Below are positions 46,833-61,100 of a DNA stretch of 64,000 nt, piece by piece. This DNA is from Athripsodes cinereus. Lineage: Eukaryota > Arthropoda > Insecta > Trichoptera > Leptoceridae. The stretch is from the NCBI GenBank assembly GCA_947579605.1, contig OX388307.1, positions 7,169,237 through 7,233,236 on the forward strand, written 5' to 3'. The notes under the pieces are model-generated. The model was not told the origin of the DNA. It saw only the letters and a list, made by a program, of their open reading frames with translations, and searched no databases. How positions within the stretch are numbered: position 1 is the stretch's first letter; the number at the start of each line of letters is the position of its first letter. The position numbers and the translations under genes were made by a program.

Positions 46833-47235
46833 CAGGGGTCAACAACTTTTTTTTTGGCTGCGGGTCAAAATCAACTAACATATATTTTTTTTTTATATTT
46901 TATTCCTCTTAAAGGACACAAACAGTTCAAATTAACAAATATTAACAGTCATATTTTTCCAGAAAACAAACCAATCAAGGTCTCGCAAATTACCGAAGCG
47001 TATGACGAACAAGTAAAGTTGCAAGTAAACAGTTATAACACAAACTCACCCCACCCATATCAAATGCAAAAATCAAAACAAACCTCGTGAAAATGAGAAG
47101 CTTAAAATTACACTACAATAGAATTTATAAGAATATATGTGAGTATTAAAGAAACGTTTGAGTCAGTGGTAGTATACAGTGAAATTATCAAATGGGTCAC
47201 TTGTTGACCCGCTGGTCGTGGGTTGCCGACCCCTG
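46833..47235. mobile_element. hAT-type MITE (403 bp)
   Basis: CAGGGGTCAACAAC ... GTTGCCGACCCCTG, with 8-bp flanks GTCTATAC and GTCTATAG (one mismatch). CAGGGGTC ends are common in hAT elements. The apparent + frame across it is not a gene. Confidence 0.78.
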
Positions 47236-48912
47236 GTCTATAGGTACAATATAGGTTGACGCTGAGTTCCAGATAGTTGGTCTTATTTTTTTTTGTATCT
47301 AAGGTTTGTCAATTTACCGCAATTTATTTTAAATATCTACTGCATGCGAATTAAGTGTGAATAAGCAAACAGATTAGAACTATTTACATATTCTGTTTAA
47401 GATTAGATAAAAATGTTTATTATCTCTTATTGTATTATATAGTACAGTCATTCTCTCCCTCAACGATTCTTCTGTTTATGAAAGACTGAAGAGCAGTTTT
47501 TTTTAATCACATTAATATTATGAGCACACTCAACTCATAGGAAGAGGTGACGCGATTGGTGCAGAGACGTTCTGAATGGAGGAGACTGGTTTCTGCCCTG
47601 TGCTCCCGAGAGGAGCTATGAGGGCGATGAATGAAATGAAATATTTCGATTGAAAGTTCGAGACTATCTTCGGGCTACCGACCACTCATTTAGACATTGT
47701 ACAGACAAAAACACACACTTATACAGGTTAGGAACCAATACAGGACAATTTTTAGAATGCCGTTTACTCATAATATGACGTCAAGGACGACAATATGTTG
47801 TTAGTCCATTTGTCCGAAGCTTCCGGCAAAAAAGGTGTTTCTTCAGTTTCTTCTGAAACCAATATTCAAAACTTCACTAGTTTCCATAAGTTCGCAACTA
47901 GCGAAGCTTTTTAAGCATATTTACTAGGGCTAATTGTCGAGTTCATTGAGTAAATTTTCTAAGTTTTATTGTATTGAGATACTTCGACCTTTCTTAATAT
48001 TATTGTTGTATCAACTTTGCAATCTAATACAACATCGGAAATATTGTGTATTTGTTTGAGATAAAAATTAAGATTTTATCTAAACCATCACGATGTGTAA
48101 CTATTATAAATAGGGTAGCCAGCGGACTTAGTTCATATAAAAATATGCAAGTTCATTTTCGTGGCAAAAAAAATAATGACATTCAGAATGGATAACAAAC
48201 CACATCGCTGAATTTAAGATGTGAAATGTCTTATTCGTGATTTTTTGTCTTACTTTTTTATAAACATGGAGTGGACAACTTCGTATTTATTACATGTTGT
48301 ATGTTGTGAATCTGAATCTACCCTACTCGAGGGATATGTCATGATAGCATAGATGGAGATACTTTTTAATTCATAGCACAGAGAGATTATTTTCTTTAAT
48401 CAATTCAATGTACTAGACTACCCCGAAAATTGAATCTAGCAACTTGTTTTTTTTTTCGCATTACTTTATCCATTATATTTTTATATTTTGCTTATATACC
48501 GCTAACTTTGATTTGTACCTAGTTTTTCATCTGAAAAAATAAAAATGTTTATTTTTGCTACAGTGATTAGTTTAAAATAAATAAATACAATCATGTTTTA
48601 TATTTATACAATAAAAAACGAAATTAAGTGAGACGTTAAACAAAAGAGTGCTAATTTAAAACAAAAACAATACAAAACAATGTACAAAAGAAGAACGTTA
48701 TTAAAATATGAACTGAATATAAAAATATTCACAAAAATACGATTTTAATTTAAAAAAAATATATACATAAATTAGAGATGGAAATTGTAATTGATAAAAT
48801 ATTTTTTTAAATAAAGAAAAACATACCTCGAGTTTTTGTAGTTAAAATCTATTTTAAATTTTATTAAATCTATTTAAATCAGTAAAAACTTGCATAAAAT
48901 AGTGAAGTCAAA
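47236..48912. other. Upstream region of Oca2 with SINE debris
   Basis: LINE tail at about 47538-47640 (-) and family A pieces at about 48085-48240 (-) and 48265-48355 (+). The 550 bp before the ATG are A+T-rich with no clear TATA; no CpG-rich promoter is visible. Confidence 0.5.
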
Positions 48913-49168
48913 ATGGTTTCCGGTGATATTGATGCCACTACGGTTACGTCATCTCCCAAAAAGCATTCGCATACGAAAGGGTGTCTACATTTTCCGAAAA
49001 AGCATTTTTTGAAAAGGAAAGCATCGGAGAGTAGTAATAAGGTGTATTGTTTGGTTACTGACAGTGAGGTGACACCAGGATCCATCGAAGTTTGGTCTGA
49101 TCTGCCTGAGGAAATCAAGAACGACCCCTCTCTAGCACCCTTCAAGAACCAGTATGAAAAAAGACACG
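48913..49168 (+). CDS. Oca2: Oca2 coding exon 1 (residues 1-85)
   Basis: Opens with ATG in context CAAAATGG and ends at a strong donor (CACG|GTAAGT), leaving one base of codon 86. The protein is basic and histidine/lysine-rich, then acidic ([16 protein letters not shown]), as expected of a cytosolic tail. About 35 bp upstream the string AAATCAG|TAAAA could be either an initiator (TCAGTA) or a 3' splice site, so a non-coding upstream exon is possible. Confidence 0.75.
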
Positions 49169-52100
49169 GTAAGTTTATTTTCATTTTTTTCTTTTAATAA
49201 TCATTAGTTCATTAATTGAATTCCCTCTAATAATTAATTCCACTGGTTGAAGGTAATATAAATTAAGTCGTCGAGTTTCGAAATCCACTGTAACACATTT
49301 TCACGAAAATTGAGTTATACCTATATTCTATAACTGTTGAAAATTGTTTCTTTCAAAACATTCGCCATTTTACAAAAAAATTAAAATAAAATTGGGATAA
49401 GAAAAGAATCCCGCTATATCCCTTTATGTGTCTTTAAATATCTTAATTGATTAAATATCTTGAGTTATAACTCAACCGACCAATAGGAGTTATTTTTATG
49501 TACCTATATAAAATGAACAGTTATTCAATAGCAATATTTATTTTCAACTAGAACTGTGGTAACAATCTTATAATTAACAAACTTATTTGACTTCAGGAAA
49601 GTACGTTTATTACTACTTGTATAATAGTTTTTATCGTATTTCTCAGTATCACAGAAATGTGTTATAGCGGATTTCATACGTCTCCATTGGGGAAGGTGGG
49701 GCTACTTTAACGGAGCAAACTACCTACATTACGTTGAATATTGATAATATAGTCAAATAGTGATCTTTAATATAGTCTGAAAATTGACTAGAAAAGACTA
49801 GACTAGAAAATGTATGACTAAAGATATAATAGATCGGTAATTCAAAGAAAAAATCGGTCATGCAGCCAATCAAATTTTGCATTCAGTTTTATCCTGACGT
49901 TGGTTGCTAGACAAGACATTGCTAATGCGTGAAGGCCATCGATGTTTGAACACAAAAATTCCGAAAAAATGTGCCGCGCTGCAAGTTTCGTATGTCTATG
50001 TGTATGACAGTGATTTGGAAATATCGGGATTGTCCGCTGACTAACACTGACTAACATATAACAAAATAATGTAAAGTGAACAATATAATTATTAAATACC
50101 TACACAAAATACTTTTTGGCACAAGTTCTGGCTTCCACTCTTTTGCACTCGTGACGTTTCTATACAGGAAATGACATTGAAATAGTTTGAAATTCAGAAA
50201 TAAAGAAAAGAAAATTATCTCAGTTTAGTTTCAGTCTATTTCGTGGAGCACCCGGTAAAGAATTAGTCTCCCAATCTTCTCCGTAAGTTTTCGAGTATCC
50301 TGTAAGAGGCAGGTATTCGAAAAAATGAGACATTTTACATCTTAAATTCAGCGATGAGGTTTGCCACCCATCCTGAATGTCTTGATTTTATATTGGCACG
50401 GAGAGGATAGCTTGTATTCTTATTATATGCAGCTGGTCTGCTGGCTACCCCATCCTAACGTTGTTTCAATAAAAAAATTACGACAGACGAGCCATTGTAC
50501 GTCAGTTGATGGTTGTATGGAGAATGTATGAAGTAATGTATGAAAAGAAAGCTTAAAGGATCACCGATAACCCAATGAGTGTTCTTTTCACTCCCGTCCA
50601 CTCCTGGACGGAAGCCTCCTCCATTTACTTCCACGCCTTACAATCCTGTGTCATTTGCATCCAGTTGACACCGGCTGACATACCTTTTGTAAATGCATCT
50701 ATAATGACGGATTCAAGGGAGATAAGAACATTATATTTTTGTACCAACGTTCACTTAAAACTGATTGATATGAAGTTATATTGATCACATTACCATTTTT
50801 TTCTTTGGAATTTTAGTCTTTATTAATAGTCGTTGGTAATATATTATTTTTTTCTTTTATTGCAGTACTTTGAATCACTATTAAAACTATCTTAAGTACA
50901 CAATCATAACTGCAGATTAAAAACCCTTTGTCCCAATTAGTCCATGAATTCAGTGATATGTTACAACTAGATTCGCAATGTCATACAAATATTCTCTAAA
51001 AATGTGTACCCACCCGTCGAGGTACAATACCTGAGTAATATATATTCATCTCTTTTCTTATGTATATATTCATCTCTATCTACCGGCCTTTATCGTCTGT
51101 AATAATCCCCATTCTCATATTGTCTATCTCTTGTTATCTACAAACAATTTATATGTGTGTCGCTTTTTTTCAAACTAAAAATTGCGGCACCAAGGACCGC
51201 AAAGAGATTTTATTGATGGTACATGTTTGAGATTCATATTGCAAATCTAGGTATAACATATCACTGCATGAATTAGATATATTACGTAGGTTTAATATGC
51301 AAAATTGGTGGCAGAGATCTATCTATCTTTAACGCAAAGATAAAACATCTGTTGTAACTCTTGGCTGTGTACTCCTGAAACAAAAGCTTCCTAATTTCTT
51401 AAAAGGCAATTCATTACTTACCATTCCGTCTACTTAAAATCTGCTATTCTTTGAATATCATTTATTCACCTTTTTGTCTATCTTTCACACTCCATATTCC
51501 AGTTGTTGGTAGTTTTCAATACATTATATTTTTGGGTTCATCCATCTCCGTTTCAATATAAATGAAAACAATTTATTTAATTTCAGTGCCAAATACCATA
51601 AATTTTAATTTCGTCTTTGTACGTAAGCCAGAGTGCGTATCCAGGTACCTACTCGTGCAGCCTAAATTCAGTAGAATAGGTCGTACTAGTCATAAAGTAA
51701 ATAATAATACTTAGTTACCTACTATTTGGTATTTGACCAGCACTAATATTATTCAAGTTCCGTGGAGTCCCCACCAAAGACTAGGCCTCCCACTCTTATG
51801 TAAGTTATCGAGTGTCCTGTAAAAGACAGCGATGAAGTAGGTATGCTCCTATCCTGAATACCTTTCATTGAAACTGAAAGGACAAATTGCGTGTTTTTAC
51901 ACGCAGTTTGTCCTCTGGTACCTCGCTTGTGATGGAAAATGTTATTAATGAATGAATATAACTCGAAGTCGTGACGTAGAAGCTCACATAAAAATAGTGG
52001 AACGAAAACTCTTGATCACTCTTCTTGTTTATCCTTTTGTTCGTAATATATGCCTATTCGAAAACGCAAGTGAATGTATGTACTTACCAGTGGCGGGACT

Positions 52101-55100
52101 AGGCTTTTCACATCGGGCATGCTTTGTACAAATATACTATTTTACTCGCAAACGAGTGGACGTCCTTGAGAATAATATAATATAGGTATATATATCGGAG
52201 ACGGGACTAGGCTTTTCATGTTGGTCTTACATTCGTTATAATAATAAAAAAAAAAAGATATCCAGAATGGTTGACATACCCCTTTGCTGAATTTAAGATA
52301 TTAAATGGTTTATATTCGATGTCTATTAAAAGACACTTAAAAACTTTAGTGGGAGATCTATTGTTTGCCAAAGACTTCATGGGTCCTTAATATAAATAAA
52401 TAAAATACAAGAAGTCTGCGATACAAATAAATACTATTTTTTAGTATGTAAGTAACTTTAAAGTTAAATGTCGTAATTTCTATACAATTTATTTTGTCTC
52501 GCGCATCCATCATAATATTAATCAATCCTTTATGAAGAACGTTTCAAATCTAAAAACTATTAGCGGTTGCACATAGTATCTACCTTCAAATTATTTTTAA
52601 CTGCCTAGTACGTTACGCACGACTCACACAATCATCACACAACCAATACAAATAAAAACATACTCATATAGGTACATTATGCACCCAAACGTTCTTCGTG
52701 CAAGCTTGCTTATTTTGTCCTTAAGATTGCACACATACAACCAAACATACCCAATAATACACATGTATGGCGCGTCATTGCCTACTACGTATTCACACTA
52801 AAATTTAAGTGTGTGTTAGTGAGACAGAGGCTACGTATAAAGCAATAACTTACTATTCCATTAATTTAGCTATCACGGTAAATTATTGGATTTTATTAAA
52901 AAAAGTCAATATAACGTATCGATTTTACACGCACTTCAATACAAATAGTACGCGCTTTTGATAAAAACTCTAAAACTTACAAAAATTGTATATTTGCTGC
53001 GTATATTTTTGTAAATCATTCTCTTTGCAACGAAATGTTTGGCGGCAAATTCAAACTAGTTTTTGATGATTTCAATATTTTCTTCATAGATTCTATGGGC
53101 ATGCTGTGCTTTTTTGCATGTATGGCAGGCACGCGACTGGTACTTACCTATTCAAAATTCCAGAATTATTAAAATAAGTTTATACTTTTTAGGTATCAAC
53201 AGCCAACAGCAACAAACACAACAACCAACTGTGACAACTGTCAGTGAAGTCCAGTCACAGAATGATACTCCCCTCCCAACTGTGGCCGGTGCTTTGGCAG
53301 GAGAACTATCCCTGCAGAATCAAGCTGCATCCATCACTGGACCAAATGGAGATGTCGATTGGAACAAACAAGATACGGGACAAAACAATAACAGGTATCT
53401 TTCTCGGATCATTTTCATAATTCCTGAAGGTCGCGATTCATGATGAGTTACTCCATAACTCCTTGAGGCTCTAAACCTCCCACTCTTTTTCTGTAGATTT
53501 TCGAGTTGCCTGTAAAAGGCAGGTATTCTCAAAACATTACAAATAACACTGAGACAGGAAAACAAGTTCAACGTAAAATTTTGATGTCTTTTATATTCCA
53601 GGGCCCCTAGTCAAAACACATTTAAGCGTTACGTTTTCGTTCAAACAAGACGAGGTTGCTAGAACGCATCAATTTTCGTACCTAAAATACACAAGTAGCT
53701 ACGAAAATAGACACGTTCTCGCAACGTCGTCAACGCTTGAACGAAAACGTAACGCTTAAATGTGTTTTGACTAGGCCTACAGGGGTCGTAAACAAACCCT
53801 AAGGTACTTAGCGATCGACTACTGACGAACTTTTCGACAATCTACCTACATGTACCTACCGTGTAATTATGCGTTATTGTTGCGGTTATTGTCGAAACTT
53901 CGTTTCTAGTCGATGGCAAAGTGTGGTTTCCATGTTGATGTTACAGAAAGAAGCAAAGTAAGTTTATGTTTAACGTTTTTCATTCATTTCAGGGTATGCC
54001 CATCGAAGGCAGAAATGGGAGCAAGTAATTTTAAGCCAACATTATCGAATAACAAGGATGGAGGAGATCTTGCCGTATTTAATAGAAAGATCAGTGATCA
54101 TGGAACGGGACAATCCAAGGTCAGCTTCTTAGCGTCTAATCTTGTTGGAGAAGGAAGTGCTCATTTACAAGCGAGGTAAAAATAAATAGTTAAAGATACT
54201 ATACTATACTATACCCTCACGCCGTGTCCCAAGTGGGGTAGGCAGAGAGAACGGAACGCCAAACAGATCTATCTTTACACACTTCCTTCGCTTCCTCCAC
54301 ATTCATACAGTTTCTCATACACGCACGTCGGTTCCTCTTACTCAACACGCGGCCGTCCTTGAGAATTTGGTCCACGTGATCAAGCCACGTGGTTCTCGGA
54401 CGCCCGCGTTTCCTCACACCCTTTCTTTCAGATAAGTATATCCTCTATGTCACTATAACCTCGTTCATTCGTTCAACATGCCCAAACCCTATGTTAATGC
54501 CCTAGTTAAAGATTACATAGGTGTATTTATTTATTTATGTTTATTTTATTTATTCTTTTTCGCACATCATCAGATATAAAACAAAATCAACATACATCAC
54601 ACTAACTAAAATTTTTTTTTTCATAAAACACCTAATAAAGTCATGAAACCAGGAACACTTATCTTGATTTTGTTTATTGTATGATATATCTCTAGAAAAA
54701 ACTTTTTAGATGTACCTACATAAATCTACAAACACGAAGTGTTTTCCACCGTTTTCCTCTGGATGTTTCACAAGCTGCACTTCTATATGAACAGGGATCC
54801 TTTTGATGAGCACTGAGTCCTAATAAAAATATTGTTTCATTATGAGTCTAGTTAAATTTAGAAGCATTATGTCTAATGAATTTTGCAGATTTATTCACAT
54901 AATAAAATGTTTTATTATTCCAGTAACAAGGCAACACCTTTGCCAAATCATGTGGCAGACCTTCACGACGATACGGATGCAGTGACGGGCCACAAGAAGA
55001 CCAAACCTTGGATGAAGACGACCAAAATTGGTCTCCTGCTTCTCTGTTGGGTTCTCTTTACAACTATCCTTATGATGAAGAATGAAAAAGTGAACATCAC

Positions 55101-58100
55101 GAGACAGATTTCTGTACCAGTAAATAGAAGTAAAAGTAAGTCACATTTCATTCAATTTCTTCTAACAATATGTTCATTTTCATAAAATGTGATAGAATGC
55201 ACAAACATGTAAATTTTCACACAATTTACATGACTAGGTATATATGCCTTTTAATTTTAATATATTATTTGTCTAAAATTTACCTAGGTTATTTCTTTTG
55301 AGTGACAATTTAATGGTCGTCTGCATTTCACTCTTCCCAGTTTCCTGTTAGTCTTTACAGTTCTATATTGTATTCTATACAGTGCATATCCTCCACCACT
55401 TGATCCATGTAGGTGTTTCTTTGTCGACCTCGTCCATAATTCCCATCCTTGGTCATGACCTCAGGCCTGGGTGCCTGATGTTGTGGCCAATCCAGTTTAC
55501 TCATTGTTGGCTAAAATAAATATAAAGATTAAATTGCGTATGTAGGTAGTAGGTACATACCTACCGCGTATTTTGAAAGTATACAATGCCAGTACGCATT
55601 TATAGTGTTCTTGCAATGTATGTTTTCAAATTGTGTAACGAAAAATAGTCTCAGAAAATATACACGATTTCTGCATAATTGTCGTGTATACTTTCTGATG
55701 CTGATTCAGTGAAGCGTATTTTGAAAGTATACAACGCCATTACGCACAGGTGTATAGTTTCAAATATTAATAAGCATAAATATTTTTAGAAACTATACAT
55801 GGCTATTACGCTCTTATCGTGTATATAAAAATATTTTTATTATAGATAGTTTTATTATAAAAATATTTTTTATAATATTTTATGAATATTTTTATTATAA
55901 AACAAAATAAAGGGCAAAAATATTTTTATTATATAAAAGAAACACAAATATAAAAGTACTTAAGTGTTACTTTAAAAAGACGCCAGTCAAATAATAATAA
56001 AAATATTTATTTATTTAAGTACATCTACAATTTTCGCTTTTACGTGTTGACAAATTTAAGAAATTATAACAACAAGTAAATCCAAAATAACAGAAATACA
56101 GGTAATAAAAGCAATAAAATAAAAATAATAAAAACAAGACGTAAAAAATAATAAAAACAATTATATTATTTGAAAAAAAGAAATAGCAACAAATCAAAAT
56201 GGCTACTTGGAAACTAGTCGTGTATAGATTCTAAGAACGTTGCCTTGTGTAGCGATTAGAAAATGTATAGGATTATTCCGCAATGGAAACTATATAGTGC
56301 AGTATGTTTTTTCGCACAAATTTTAGTGAACGTTATTGGAAAATATACACGATTAGAGCGTAATAACCATGTATAGTTTCTAAAAATATTTATGCTTATT
56401 ACTACTTGAAACTATACGCGAGCAGTCCCAACCTGTGCGTAATGGCATTGTATACTTTCAAAATACGCGTACATACCTAAGATCACTTGTGTCTTATTTT
56501 CACAAGTATGTTGATTTATACATTTAGGTTCATGTTAGTACCTACCCATTTTTTTCACTAAATTAATATTGTAACGCTATATTTCACAAATTTACTCTAG
56601 CAACTTAATTTCTGTTACAATATTGATATATTAATTTGCACATAAAAATAGTAAGTTATTTTCACAAAATTGATATCAAAAAATAATTGTCATTTATTCT
56701 TATTTTCGTTATAGGTTTCCTCATATCAGAGATGCCATCAGAGGACCAAATATTTATTGGTTTGAGTGGTCCCTTTCTTCCTGAGCAATACAGTAATATG
56801 ACAGCCAATTGGCTCCAGGTTTGGGTGGAACTGGTTCACTCAGATTGGCCAGTTGATGCGGATAATATTAGCAGTCTAAAAAGGAATGAACTTACTTTCT
56901 TGAAGGTATTGTAACCTTTTTGACTACTTTTGGTCGCTTACAGTTTTGGTCTATTTGGAACAATAATATTAACAGTTGCTCCGTGTTGAAATTCTTTCAA
57001 TAAACCTAGCTGCCTTTAATAAGACACTTTGAAAGTCTGTAAGAAAGAGTGTAAGACTTAATCTAATCTTCAAATAATTTAAGATATAATAATATACCTA
57101 TTTTTTTATTTCAGAATCTCTCAGATGTATGGATGATTCCGTTAGTTACACACGAAATGGTTGATTTTGTATCTGATGTGGAACGTAAGAATGTTTTTAG
57201 CTTACAACCACTCAACACCACAGACAAGAAACCTTATCCAATCATTAGGATTATGATGAAGAGCAATTTGGAAGTCAACACCCCTGTCATGATCAGATAC
57301 GATGTCAGTCCAATTGACATTACTGACGGTATCATGTATGCTGCGATAGTTCTTCTTGGATTGTATGTTTTAATTATTTTTGAGGTTAGTCAATTTGTCA
57401 ATATTTGTATGATAATTAAAACTTCACTTTATATGCATTTGTCTGATTGTGATTGTAGAAGCTTTAGAAAACCAGATAATTCAGAACTGAAAAAGTATCA
57501 TTACGTATTCGGTAATGAAAACCGAGAAAGTCTAGAACTTGAAAACTAGTTTACAAATAAATATACCAAATTATAATTAAAAACCAGACTGGTATAAGTG
57601 ACAAAATGATGAAACTGAGATACACCAATAAATATCTATATTTTTGGAGAAGTTTATTATAAAAAGAAAAAAATCACTTGATTCATTATTTCGTCTTTGT
57701 CATATTTTTACGTTATCTCATTGACATAACGAAAAATGTGTATAAAGCAACCACTACAGCATGTAATCTCGTTTTTTTGGAAAAGTCACTTGTACCAGTC
57801 TGGTTCTCAGCCCTTAATTATAAATTTTTAGCTTATAAATTATAAATTTCTTTTTGTTATATCAAACTAAGAGACGCATTACTTTCAAACACAATTTAGC
57901 ATAAAATACTGAATAGGTGCAGCATAGATAGAATCTTTTATTAAATCAGAAATAATACTATAATCTGTGAATAGTAAACCACGGTTAAAACTTGACATAT
58001 TGTTTTGTAGGTATGTAAACCAAATCTATTTTCATTTTATTATACCACTTAGAATATAGGTAATTATGTTTACATTAGGTTGAAACCTAATAAGTTTTAC

Positions 58101-61100
58101 AGTTTTAAAATTATTACTTTTAAACCTAGAATAATTATTATTTTGATATATTAAATTTTGCAGATAGTTCATAGAACATTCGCAGCCATCTTGGCCTCCA
58201 CAATGTCCATAGCAATTCTGGCCTTATTGGATGAGAGACCCTCTACCACAGAACTCATGTCCTGGATAGACGTAGAGACGCTGCTCCTTCTTTTCTCTAT
58301 GATGGTTCTCGTTGCCATCCTCTCAGAAACTGGATTATTTGATTACTTGGCTGTCTACGCTTACAAGGTGAATAGAAAATATATTCTTTCAATTTATTGT
58401 AACTACCTATTTAAATTTACCTATATGCTAAGTTGATACAAAAGAGGTAGTAGGCATCTAAAATATGCTGAGTATATTAAAAATCCTTTTTTATTCAACA
58501 ATTTCTCTTTTTAAAATTAAGTGATGTAGAGTCTCTGATATTAATAAAGAGATATTGGATATTGTAGGTATATCTCATTGAGACTGATAGATCACAAGTC
58601 TCTGCCATATAGATAGTGTGATGAGGAGTCTCTTTGATTAAGACTAAGGAATAAATTATCTCTGTCATCAAAAATAAGAATGATATATCCGTCATTAAGG
58701 CTAAGATATAGACCTTTATTGTAAAGACTGAGTGATTCAGGGTGTCTGTAGTTACAAATGAATGATGCAAAGTATAGTTTCTGCCATTGAAACTATGATA
58801 AATCTTGAATCTTTGCTAGCAAAACTGTTTGATAATGGATCTCTATCGTTAAGAATGAAGAATGTAATATAAATATATTATTGACATTTAAAAAATTAAG
58901 GATCTCTTTTGTAAAGAATGAGTGATAAGAGGCCTCTGTCATTGAGATTAAGAGATGTTATTTCTCTGTCACTAAGACAAAGAGGAGGGATCTCTGTCAT
59001 TTACGCTGAGTGATAATGGCTCTCTGTCAGTGATAAAAAGTATCTGTCAAGTGAGTGATGAAAGATCTTTGTCATAAAGATTGAGTGATAAATAAAACTC
59101 TTGTCATTAAAACTGAAAAAAAAATACAATATACTTCCAGGTGACAGGGGGGAAAGTATGGCCGTTGATAAACTACCTTTGCCTCTTCACTGCTGTTATG
59201 TCATCCTTCCTAGACAATGTCACCACTGTGTTACTTATGACACCAGTCACTATAAGGTTTGTAGTGATTTTGGACTATTTCTCAATACTTAAAAAATTCA
59301 TTCGTATCAAATTACTCCGTGGAGCACCCGACAAAGAATTATTGATCTCCCACTCTATTTTGTAAGTTTTCTAGTGTCCTGTAGAAGGCAAGTATTCAAA
59401 AAGATAATTTACATATTAAATGAGATTTGCCACCCACCGTGGATGTCTTATTTTTAAACAAAGAAAGGATAGCTTGTATGTTTATTGCATGCAGCTGGTC
59501 TGCTGGCTACCCCACTTGTTGGATATGATGTATAGATGGAATGGGATAGAATTAATTAATAATATTATTGTATGTATTTTAGGTTATGCGAAGTGATGGA
59601 GCTGAATCCCGTCCCTATTCTGATGTCCATGATAATATACTCTAATGTGGGAGGAACTCTAACACCCGTTGGGGATCCACCAAATGTCATAATTGCGTCC
59701 AATGCACAAATTATTCAAGCTGTAAGTGAAGGAATTGAATAATTTATATTTGTTCTTGTAAAATATTTTGTTTATCCTACTTATGAAAAACATTTACCAG
59801 AGAACTGCATAAGTATAAAAGTTAACTATGCTATTTTATGCATGTATTTTATATTTTGTGGGAAAAAAATAATGTTTATTATGATTTTAAATAATTTAAT
59901 CAATTGACATAAATCAGCCAAATTGGTTGGATAACTTTATTAATCACTTTGACATTTAAAAATGGAGCAGCGCTACAGTGGCAACACTTGTGGCGACATA
60001 ATAATGTTATTGTCACTAACTTTATGATAAAATAAAATCCATATTAGTCCTACAGATATAACTTAAATGTGACTCACTTTGCACATAAAATATTACATGT
60101 GTATTTAGCCTTGGTATAAACTGAGACAAATATATTTTATACTTATGCAATTCTGTGTTTAAATAAAAGACCTACATTTTTTATGTATATATTTTCAGGG
60201 TATTGACTTTACGACATTTACACTACACATGGCTATGGGTATTTTCCTGGTAGCAATTCAGACCTACATTCATTTGCGTCTTTACTTTAGGGACATTAAC
60301 AGTCTAAGACATTCTGAACCACCGCATGTACAAGGTATCACTCTTTTTTAAATACTTACAAAACACATCAATAATTTGAATAAACAAAACATAATTATTT
60401 TATTGAATGTTTGCAACAGAAAAAAAAATATCAGATTTGATATAAAAGTTGTCTTGGCATAAAAATTGTCAGACTTATTAACAAATACCTACATCCAAAC
60501 ATTTTCCCACTAGTAAAGTAAAGGCCTATTGTATATATATTATATAGGTAGACCGTATATATTATATAGGTAGATAGGTAGACCTCTCTGTGCCATGACA
60601 ATGTTTTAAAAAGAGTGGCTAGTCTCATTTCTAAATGTTGTGAATTCTCAATTGCCTGCCCTTTACATGGCACAAAAAATTGGCAAAAACTGTGGAGAAC
60701 CCATTTTCTTCCTTGTTCTTACTTCTTTGCTTATACATACATAATCAAAGATAGATTAGGTGAGTTAGAAGAAATTGCGCCTGTTAGATGTAAGATTCTG
60801 ATCTATATAGAATATCCAATAGAGAATAGTCGCTTCATTATTATTATTCATTTAATTTTAGAATTACGTCATGAGATATCGATCTGGCAACGTGCAGCCG
60901 CTTCCCTATCATCTTACTCAAAAGACGAGGATTTGGTTAGAGAGACATTAGTGAAGAAAGTCAACAGACTACTGGCACAACTCAAGAAGAAGGTCAAGGA
61001 TGGTGCTCCACCACAACAGTATAGAGATAACTTACAACAATTAATACAAAAGGTATCATAACTAAGAAGCTATCAAAATTACAGCAGGGTTACTCTCGAC

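Noticed and set aside
49835..50057. 71-residue minus frame as a gene
   Set aside because: Lies entirely in an interspersed repeat also found at 26.9-27.1 kb.
53320..53571. Minus-strand frame over Oca2 exon 2
   Set aside because: Antisense overlap with no motif; the + strand exon fits splice phase.
60615..61061. 148-residue continuous frame at Oca2 exon 11
   Set aside because: Only 60862-61052 matches the P protein; upstream part is intron read-through with a good 3' splice site at 60860-60861.
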